From Monocercomonoides exilis (taxonomy: Eukaryota; Preaxostyla; Oxymonadida; Polymastigidae), in assembly GCA_001643675.2 (NCBI GenBank), contig LSRY02000011.1, positions 1,116,001-1,180,000 of the forward strand: a stretch of DNA of 64,000 nucleotides, written 5' to 3'. Below, one piece after another: positions 55,096 through 64,000 of the stretch; position 1 is the stretch's first letter, and each line of letters starts with the position of its first letter. The notes beneath the pieces were generated by a model that had not been told where the DNA came from, searched no databases, and saw only the letters and a program-made list of their open reading frames with translations. The translations under genes were made by a program, and so were the position numbers.

Positions 55096-58000
55096 ATGCT
55101 AACTGAGCAAAAACAGCACAAGGATAAGGAAAACCATAAATTTCAGGAATCAGTTACTGAATTAGACCTTTCAAAGCAAACAATAAGTGCGTTTTTCAAT
55201 ATTCTTCATGCTTTGTTATTTGAAATATAATCAATTTTTAGTCGTTATTGGATGGCTTCCCTCAACGTTAACATATCTTAATATCTCTAATAATGAGATT
55301 GACGACATTTTCCCAATTGGAGCACAATGCACAAGACTTACGTACCTGGATATTTCACATAATCACATTTCTGTTTGTTTCTTTTTAATTAAAATATCTT
55401 TGCACAATTTAACGATTTGTTTAACAAGAATTTAATACCCCTTTCACCATGCAAAGATTTAGAATGTTTATATGCTTCTTCAAATGACATTTCAAATTTA
55501 GGAGCTCTTTCTCCTCTTTCATCATTAAAAATTTTGGATATCTCAGTATGCATCGTTGACTGTAAATCTTTATAAATAAATCTTTTATTTTATTTTATTT
55601 TTTCAAAAGTTAAACTGTCTTGAAAGTGCAAATGATTTGGTTCCACTTGCTTTAACAACAAAGCTTCAGTCGCTTTTTGTACAAGGCAACCCTTTCTTTT
55701 CAATCGAAGACAAAGCGGAATTGAAACGAATTTTTATCAAAATAAAAACGTCAGTTCCTTCGTTGGTGTTTTTGAATGGTTTGAATTATTTGTTATATTT
55801 ACATTATTCAATTTTTTATTTCAATAAAAATTGAAAATAAATGAATAATTTTTTCTAAATAGGCGAACTGCTGAAAGAATGGTCAAAAAAATTGAGTTCC
55901 ATCAGGGCTCTACCCACTTCAAGAACAAAGAAAGATTCAAAGCCTGGGTACTATGCTCAAAATTATTCGCAAAATATGCAACGTTCAGACAATTCTGATC
56001 TTCAGTCATCTCGCTCGGAATTGTATGGTCAAATTCATCCAGTACAAACAACGGGGGCAACTCTTCCATCTGCTCCAGCATCATTTGGGACGTCATCAAA
56101 TTTTGAGACATCCACACCTGTTCCTCACTCTACTCCTGCTTCATCATCATTTCAATCTCAAACACATCCAGAATCTCAAGCCAATTCAACTGCAGCGCAC
56201 CCACTTCACACCCAACTTTCTCTTCTTTCAACTCCGTTTCAGCCTGTAACACCTCGAATGACAAGCAATTCGCTGCGGCTTCCCTCTCCTTCATTTACAT
56301 TCAGCGATTCCACAACACCACACAAGCCACTTCAAGCGCTCCCTTCTGAGCCCATTTCACAGCAGCAGTCTTTGCCTGAACCAGAACAGCAGCCAGATGA
56401 AGATGCTGTGCGAGTGATATCCCCACAACCGCCCACGCTTTCGCAGACAGACGCTGCTGCGTTATCATCGATAGCCACAATAATCGCCCTTCAGAAGGCG
56501 TCTTCTGCTGTCGCTGCTTCTGTTTGCGAGCAGCAAGCGAAAATCAGCGAATGGCTGGAGCAGAAGCAGAGGAAGATTGAGATGGCAAACGAGGCCCAAC
56601 GGAGCAGAGAGGCTGAGGCAGACAGCGACAGCGACATGTGGCTGACCAAAGAAGACGAGAATGCGACGGAGCTTTTGTCGCAAAATCGAGCCATTGCAAA
56701 CGAGCAATTGAGACAGCAACCAGAAATTTATGCAGCCAATGCTCAGACTTCTGCTGAAGCGGAGTTTGCATACAGAGAAGGGAAGGTTTCTGTTGCATCA
56801 CCGCTGGCATCGACAATAACAACAGCGACTTTTTCTGCTCCTGCTGTTAGGGAAAATAACATTCGGGAAGATGAGCAGAATCTTCAGAATAGAAATAGCA
56901 CATTTGAAGCGAGTGCGAAAAACAATTATTATGATCCAAAATTTGATAGAAAAGAAGCGTATCAAAACATAGAAGAGGAACAAATTGGACAGAAAGTGAT
57001 GAATGAAGAAGAATACGAAAAGAATAGAGCAAATAGAAGCGATGCACAGATGCGATTTGAAAATAACTCTACACTTTTTGATGCTCTGAATACTGTTAAC
57101 AATAATAATAAAAATTCAAAGGGGGAAAATGAAGGTAAAAGCAACGAAGCCAACAAAGAAGCGGGCGAAGAGGAAGAAGAGGAAGAGGGAGAAAGCGCAG
57201 ATTCAGATGACAGCGATGACGATCCAGAATGGAATGAACTGTTTTCTCAGATTAATGTGCTGATGGGAGCGAGTGTCGAACGTCTGCAGGATAATGAAAG
57301 CTCTGCCAAAAATAAGGAAAAGCTTCAAAGCAAAAAAAGAAGAAAATCGAAGTTGAAAAAGAGCAACCTCGATACAACTTCATCAGATTTTGGGAATGAG
57401 AAGGAAAATAACGAGGAAAAGAAACAGTTGAAAGAATACAAAAGCGAAATGCCATTTGAAGATATGAAAGATATGGATGCAACAAACAAATCATCCCGAA
57501 ATGATGCAAAGTTCGATGGCGATCCAATTGATTCTTGTATAAGCCAGATAAATGCTGAAAATGGTGCGCTTGCAACTGATGTATCCGATCCCAATTCATT
57601 TTCGATGTATTCTACATCTGGAAATCCATCATCGTCTTCTTCCTCTTCCTCTTCCTCAGCGTCTCCGTTAACAATGACCCCCAAACTCCACTACACAACT
57701 TCAAGCAACCTTCTGTCTGCAAACAGATATCTGCCTCCTCAGCGCATCGACGAAGCTGACAACGTTCTGGTTTCGGCCAGCGCAGAGCTTCAACGCTCAG
57801 CAAACTTGTTTTATCCTGTTGCTTCAGCATCTCTGTCTTCCTCCATTGAAGAAGACAACACACCGCCTGCTCCTGTTTCGTCTGTCCCTGCGGCGCAGCC
57901 GTCTTCTGCTCAGGAATCCTTCACAAATTCGACGTCTTATCAGCCACTGACTGCCACAGCACATGCGCAAGTTCCTCCTCTTCTTCTGACGTCTGCACTT

Positions 58001-61000
58001 ACACACACACCAATACATCCATCACGTGATCTTTCTTCTCCAGATTTCAATTCTTCATCTCCAACCACTTATAACGCATACATATCATCTCTATCTACCC
58101 CTCAATATCCATCATCCAATTCCACTTCGGCCAATCAAAGCCCCTTGTCAATAAAGCATAAATACACTTCTCTATCTGAGCCGCTTTCTGTTGTTCCTCC
58201 TCTTTCCTCGCCTTTGCCATCCGTTCTTTCAACAACACATCCATCATATGTATCGGCAAAGGACAAATCTCCAAAAAAACATGATCCAGATCTGGTTCAC
58301 AAGATCTTTGCAGAGACAGAGTCAAATGGAACACAAAGAACTGATGCTTCGAAGCAAGATTCAAAAAGGGAAGCAAAGGAAGCAGGAAGCAAAAAGAGCA
58401 ATTTTGAAGAAAAAAGCAAAAATGGCAATTCCATCCAAATTGATATGAATGCGGGATCACTTTCTGACAGAGAAATAGAAGAAAGAGCGCTTTTTGATGA
58501 AGTTGACGAGCTTTTGCTTCGAACGGAGCAGATGCCAGCGACAACTCGGACAGGCGCTGCATCAATGCAAACCGGAAGAACACACACATCGTTCTCAGCA
58601 ACAAACATCACTTCTTCTTTTTTCTCACCTTCTTCAAGACAAACCCCTAGCGATCCAACAAGCTATTCATATGCATTTAAAGCCCGCATTCAAAAGGCAA
58701 TGGAAAACAAAGAAAAGCAGCTTTCAGCTCAGAAGCCGCAGCCTTTGCCATCTGGTGCTGTGACTTTAGCTTCGCTGGCTGTGCAGTCTCTTTCAACATC
58801 GGGTGAGCCAATCGATGATACCATTGATGCATCAGCGATTGTGTCATCTTTGATCAAAAGCAGAACATCGTCAATGCAGCAGCCATTGTCTGATATGGCT
58901 CTTCTGCGAGATCCGCCTCTGTTTGTTCCATGTCCCACGGAGCCGCTGCAGTATGCTGTGTCTGTTGACTGCTCTCCGCCGCTGATCTTTGCGATGCCGC
59001 GGAAGCAGAGAGAGACGCTTATTTCGCGGATTACGTTTGAGCTGGATTCAATTGATGTCACGGCACAAGAGTGGCGAGCAGCTGAAGAGTCCAAAAATGA
59101 GCGGATTATTTCATCTGATTTTGTCGCCAATTCATTTGAAAAAGGAAGCACCTCGCCTCTTCTGCGAAGTCCGGCTTTACCACACGGAAATTCCCCGCCT
59201 GGCTTGCTGACTTCGAGAACGCCTCTGCCTGGCCCATCTGATGTGTCCTCATTGAACTCAACTTCATATTCGCTGGCCATGTCGCAGCGTTCTTTTGCAT
59301 CGTCTCTGTTCGCATCGCCCGAAATGCCTTCTATTGCTGCGCTCCGAACGTCCACCTCGTTTGCCCCGGCATTGGCAGCACTCACGCGACATGTGATTAC
59401 ATCTTCACGTTTTCTTGATCTGTTTTTGTTTTTTGTACCGCCAGATTTGCTTGATACGCTCAGCAGCGCAATTATAAACTGGAGATGGATCACTCGTGAA
59501 GCGCTTTTGTCGAAAGTTAAACTCGAAAAATTGCAACTAAATGCAAAACAGAAGATGAGAAAGGCGGCGATGCTGAAAGAACAACAGAAGAGGGAGATGA
59601 TTCGAAAGCGCAGAGAAGAAAGATTGAAGGAGAAGATGGAAGCGTTAGCAGCCAAACGAGCACAAGGACTTGAAACACCATCAAAGCAAACAAGCAGAAT
59701 GGCAACTCCTATTTCTTCGAAAACAGCACGAGAAGGAAAACTGACAAGGCCAACCTCTGCAAAGAATGATGCAAACTTGTATTCGAATCAAAATACTTCA
59801 AACTTAAATAATGAAGAGTCCACAATAACTTCAGCGCCAACACCTTTGAAGTCTACCTCATTAAAGCCAAATGCTGCTTCAGCCACCTCAAGGCCTTTGT
59901 CTGGTTTGAACTCAAGCAGTCGCATTGGCAGGATTGCGACTCGTTCAGCTTCGGCTGCAAGGGCACAGCCTTCTCCTCGTCAGCCTCAGCGGTATTCAGC
60001 ATCTTCTTCTGCTGCTTCAATTAGCAAGTCTTCTGTTGATGATTCGTCAAGTTCATCGACTGGACGTGGTGGTTCGGTTGTTGCCAAAAATAACTCAACT
60101 GTGCCGAGAATAGCACAGCAGCCTCAACAGACTACTCAACCTAAGCAATCATCTTCTGGAAAGGCAACACCTGTTAGAAGGCAATCTCCTCTTCCACGTG
60201 TTGCGCTGCTCGCACAAAATAATAATAATAACAAGTTCAAAAAAGAGGATCATGTTTCTTTGATTCTTACGGCCAAGCAGCCTTCAAGGCAGTTGATAGG
60301 AGGGAGAGCAGATAGAAGGCAGCCACAATTAGCAGCTGCAAACAAAGCTCAACAAAAGAAGAAAGAGATGGAATCGCCATCAGTGCATGAAGAGTCAGAG
60401 ACTGACAATCAGCCAATGGAGAAAATTGAAAGCAAACAAATGAAAGAGCAAGAATCGGATCCAACAGCCAACGCAAATGCAGAGACTCCATCAACACATG
60501 AGATGCCTTTAAAAGAGGAAGAAAACAAAGAAAGTGAAAACAAAGTCAATGCTTCTCAACATGTTGAAGAACAGTCTGCAACATTATCTCCTTCTTTATA
60601 TATATTTCAACAAGCCCAACCTGAGCCAAAGCCTTCACCTCTTCGTCCATTCCCAGCTTCTTCAAGCAATTCATCGAACACTTTTTCTGCTTCAGCCACA
60701 TTCTCGTCCAATGCATTTGGCACACACTATCCAAATTCCACTTCATCAGTGCCTTCTTCCACCCCTCTAACGATTGCACAGTCTCAGCAAATTGGCACAA
60801 GTCAGAGTCCTTTACGAAATCAAGCATTGTCTTCAACATCGTTTCTTTCTTCTGCGCAACCACCACTTGTGTCGCATCAATCATACTCAAATACCTCTTC
60901 TTTATCAAACTCTTCTCCGATCTCTTCAAAAATGCAATCGCCTCCACGCCCAACAATCCATTTTGATCCCACTTCTTTGGTCATTCCTCCATTCAAGCCA

Positions 61001-61387
61001 AAGAATGCGGCTAATCATTCCAGTTCTTCTGCACAAAAATCGAAAGAATCAAGTTCTATTTCGTCTAACAATACTTTACAACAGCTTGCTTCTTCAACAC
61101 CAAAAATATATGATCTTCATTCACCGAGATCTGAATCTGTCTTTAGTCATCCTTCAGACAATGACAAATCTGGAACTGCAATTGCGGATGATGATGCTAA
61201 GAAAGAAGTGGAAAATTCTCCTCGTCAAGGCGATTCATACCTGGGAAGCGATGTTTGCGACAGTGATTATGATGATCTACTTCTTACAGAAAGGGACGAA
61301 TCGACTATTGACAGCGCTGATGCTGAAGACAGCGTTTCTTTTGGGATTTCTGATGAAGAAGTCGATTTTGAGCATCATTTATACTGA
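55096..61387 (+). CDS. Leucine-rich-repeat protein with a ~1840-residue disordered tail, five exons
   Basis: Exons 55096-55186, 55242-55372, 55429-55545, 55610-55778 and 55863-61387 keep the frame through four introns of 55-84 nt (donors GTGCGT, GTTTGT, GTATGC, GTTTGA), giving 2010 residues. The first 170 residues are SDS22-type leucine-rich repeats (VTELDLS, LTYLNISNNEIDDI, LTYLDISHNHIS, LKILDIS) closed by an LRR cap (LQSLFVQGNPFFSIEDKAELKRIF...VFLNG). The rest is Ser/Pro/Thr/Gln-rich and disordered, with an acidic patch near 57170-57240, a helical segment near 59380-59480 (LTRHVITSSRFLDLFLFFVP) and a basic coiled coil near 59510-59690. SDS22-like LRRs with long tails occur in axonemal and centrosomal proteins; that role is only inference. 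Confidence 0.8.
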
Positions 61388-61516
61388 AGAAGAAATTCAA
61401 TTAATTATGATGAGAATACTTTTGATATGAATAATTTAAAATATATACGCTATCAATAACAATGAAATGTGATTAAATGAAATGACAAAATTTCGCAAAA
61501 GCAAGCGAATGGTTAA

Positions 61517-62130
61517 TTACTGATACATTTCTATGTCAAGCTCGTCAAGTGACCAATCCTCAAAAGATCCATCTGGAAGATATCTTCTGATGATTAATGG
61601 AATTTTCTTTTCTTTTAACTCCTGAAATTAAATTCATATAAATTTTTTATTTTAACGATTACATCGCACACCAAATCTGCAATACGAAGTGGATCTGTCA
61701 AATCACCAGGATCAACCATCAGTGGTGCATTCAAACTTATTTGAAGAGCCCTTGCGCCAAGAATTCGAGTTCTTTCGTATTTTGTTAAATATGGAAGAGT
61801 CACTCTTTTGTCTTTTGGAACCCTTTTTCCGTTTGATGGATCAAGTAATTGAACATGTTCCTGGAATAAAAAATGGAAAATGTATTAGAAATCGCTTCAA
61901 ATAATACAAAGAAATACTTCAATCATTTGCTCTTCGTCATCTTGTTCAAGATCTTCTCCAACATCTCCTTCATCTTCATCGAATTCATTATCGCCTATAT
62001 CCTGCTATGAAACATTTCATTATTTCAATTAAATTAAAATCAATAATTAAAAAGAATTGTAACAAATTATCCATAAAAACAATAGAGTTTGCAAATTTAA
62101 GCATGCCTGAATATCATCTTCATCCGACAT
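61517..62130 (-). CDS. RPB6: RPB6, shared subunit of RNA polymerases I, II and III
   Basis: Four exons, 62107-62130 (ATG 62130, only eight codons: MSDEDDIQ), 61918-62001, 61672-61860 and 61517-61621, all in phase 0, give 133 residues, normal for this family. Exons 1-2 are the usual acidic leader ([13 protein letters not shown]). Exon 3 carries the RPB6/omega core [19 protein letters not shown] and DPLRIADL. Exon 4 ends with [19 protein letters not shown]. The first intron (62002-62106) begins GCATGC and ends CAG; the others begin GTATTT and GTGTGC. Essential nuclear role in polymerase assembly. It is head-to-head with the SCAR/WAVE gene. Confidence 0.93.
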
Positions 62131-62495
62131 TTGATATTATTCAACTTTTCGAAAGAATTAAAATAAGAAAAATTGAATTAAGTACGAGATCAAAGTTTTC
62201 ATTTTATAAAAAAAATTTAAACAGCTTTTATGGAGTGTATTTCTGTTATAGAGAAATGTTTGTATCACCTTTTTAATCCAGAAGGGAAAGACGAAATAAT
62301 CATTGCAATCAAAAACAAAAAATATTTTTTGTTTTCTGAAAAGAGACTCTTGTTTGAAATCAATATTTTTTCGACTTTTCTTGAATATTATGAATATTTT
62401 GAGAAAAATTAATTACAAAAATTTGGAGATTTCGAAAAATGTTTTTTCCAAAATGATATGTTGAAGCTAATTAAGGTTATTTTGATTATTGATCG
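62131..62495. other. Divergent intergenic region between RPB6 and SCAR/WAVE
   Basis: About 365 AT-rich bases holding both promoters. Short open frames exist here but look like spacer. Confidence 0.45.
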
Positions 62496-64000
62496 ATGAC
62501 AAGTGTTGCAACAAAACTTATTCCTTATGGCCCGCAATTGTCGGGTTATGAGATGATAGATGGAGCTACAAGTAAGCCTCCTGCAGTTAAAGCTTCGATT
62601 ACTGAATCGATGAGAGCAACAGAATTGAATGGACTTCTTCTCTCAATTGGACAAATAACAAATTCATTTGTTTGGCAAAATTGTTTATTTATCACAAATT
62701 CTTGAGTTTCTTTCAATGTTAAATGATGCAATTCAGGAAAATGTTTCAAAAGCAATGAATGAAGAAGTCAGTAAAATAACTGAGACAATTTCAGATTTGT
62801 CAGGCCGTGTTAACAAATTGAAACAGAGAATGCCCGAATATCAAAATGCCTTTCGTAATGCTGATTATTATCAATTGGAAGCTAAAGAATGTATGAATCA
62901 TTTTATATTTCACTTTCAAAATTTGATGTTTCACATTTTTGTTTTTGATAGGTTACACTTTCTCACTCAGGGAATCAGCAAACCAAGATGTCTTCAATGT
63001 TGAATCAAGGCTTCCCGAAGTGAAGGCACTTTATGATGCGGCTGAGCCTCCTCCTGATTTGTCTGTTATTGACAAATTGATTTTGGAATTGCCAGAGGCA
63101 GATAAGCCACAGAATTTCCCCAATTTGTCAGATAAGTATTCCAATCCAGGGTATTTCATGGCTCATTGGATTGAATCCTTCCAAACAAACGCAATGATCG
63201 AAAAAGAAAGATCAAAGGCAAGGAAAAAGCCTCAAGCATCTGGGAAACGACCAGAGCCACCGAAGAGCGTTCAGTCTCCATCATCTCCTCATTCTCCAAC
63301 TGGTTTCAAACCAGCGATGGTTCGATCCCCTTCAACAGCGCAAACTGCTCCTGTTAATGCACCTTCACCCCTTACGACCACTACCACAGAAATTGAAGTG
63401 CCTCAACCCTTGGAAACAACTCCTCGCGTTCCTTTGACGCCACAAACTCCAAAAACTCCACAACAAGGTCGTAATGACACACCTCCACCTCCACCGGCAG
63501 ATGATTCAGTTCCTCCACCACCTCCTGCTGATGACGGTGTTCCTCCGCCACCATCAACGGATTCCATTCCCCAAGCACCTCCTATCGGATCTGTCCCACA
63601 AGCTCCACCACTAGGTTCTGTTCCTCAGGCACCTCCGTTAGGAAGTGTGCCTCAAGCTCCGCCGCTTGGCTCGATTCCACAGGCTCCTCCAATTGGCTCA
63701 GTTCCCCAAGCACCGCCGTTGGGAACAGTTCCACAGGCTCCACCGTTGGGCACTGTACCACAGGCACCTCCACTTGGTTCCGTTCCTCAGGCACCTCCGT
63801 TGGGTTCTGTGCCACAGGCTCCTCCACTGGGAAGTGTACCTCAAGCTCCTCCGTTAGGAACTGTTCCTCAAGCTCCTCCACTTGGTTCTGTTCCTCAGGC
63901 ACCTCCGTTAGGAAGTGTGCCTCAAGCCCCACCATTGGGATCCGTCCCACAAGCTCCACCGCTGGGATCAGTACCTCAAGCACCTCCTCTGGGATCTGTT
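62496..64000 (+). CDS. SCAR: SCAR/WAVE-family actin nucleation regulator, 5' part (runs off window)
   Basis: Exons 62496-62669 (ATG 62496), 62707-62890 and 62952 to the window end are joined in phase by introns of 37 and 61 nt (donors GTTTGG, GTATGA). The third exon is open to base 64000. The N-terminal part matches the SCAR homology domain: ISDLSGRVNKLKQRM coiled coil, DVFNVESRLPEVKALYDAAEPPP, then KYSNPGYFMAHWIESF and a Lys/Arg-rich basic stretch. A proline-rich region follows, with polyproline runs and then 16 tandem copies of a nine-residue unit, (V/I)PQAPP(L/I)G(S/T). The expected C-terminal VCA region lies outside the window. SCAR/WAVE activates Arp2/3 under Rac control at the cell edge. 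Confidence 0.85.
63566..63997 (+). repeat. Tandem 27-bp repeat coding for (V/I)PQAPP(L/I)G(S/T), 16 copies
   Basis: Sixteen consecutive in-frame units within the SCAR/WAVE gene, continuing at least to the window end. The protein unit is almost constant, while synonymous positions vary from copy to copy. Confidence 0.9.

Overview
The window is AT-rich nuclear DNA of a single-celled eukaryote. Genes are separated by short AT-rich gaps, are carried on both strands, and many are split by very small introns (about 31-280 nt). The standard stop codons TAA and TGA end the intact genes, and no intact long frame needs a reassigned code. Two gene types point to the metamonads, most likely Preaxostyla/oxymonads such as Monocercomonoides: a giant secreted right-handed beta-helix protein with a kinase-like tail, and a carboxyltransferase/pyruvate-carboxylase fusion that lacks a biotin carboxylase domain. 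An SF-assemblin-like coiled coil may add to this. The organism assignment is inference.

Layout: 1-462 (-) 5' part of an SF-assemblin-like coiled-coil gene; 666-3962 (+) a PARN/CAF1-type deadenylase relative with three catalytic positions altered; 4437-7064 a decayed pogo-like DNA transposon with 40-bp inverted ends and a TA duplication; about 7258-7523 a hairpin-forming MITE-like repeat; 9241-17358 (+) the beta-helix/pseudokinase membrane protein; about 18539-26893 (+) a USP7-type ubiquitin protease in at least 12 exons with huge low-complexity inserts; 27719-29972 (-) an integrin-alpha-like FG-GAP membrane protein; 30353-34369 (-) the transcarboxylase fusion; 34877-36157 (+) a decayed Arp4-like actin-related pseudogene; 36354-37376 (+) an orphan P-loop protein.

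37844-40723 is a 2.9-kb palindrome with arms that look identical (1343 bp each) around a 194-bp centre. It carries four copies of a small gene family I do not recognise. After an AT-rich gap come a bromodomain gene (42293-43418, -), a charged coiled-coil gene (43896-48383, -), an armadillo-repeat gene (48816-50672, +), a kelch gene (51050-53814, +), an EF-hand gene (54286-54990, -), a leucine-rich-repeat gene with a very long disordered tail (55096-61387, +), RPB6 (61517-62130, -) and the start of a SCAR/WAVE actin regulator (62496 to the window end, +).

The genes do not form one pathway. They are a normal eukaryotic mix of transcription (RPB6, bromodomain), RNA turnover (PARN-like), ubiquitin (USP7), cytoskeleton (SCAR/WAVE, SF-assemblin-like, LRR/coiled coil), calcium sensing, carbon metabolism and cell surface. 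Several start head-to-head (462/666, 48383/48816, 54990/55096, 62130/62496). The most unusual items are the palindrome with its orphan gene family, the dead-nuclease PARN relative, the BC-less carboxylase fusion, and a small set of introns that appear to use GCATG donors in place of GT.
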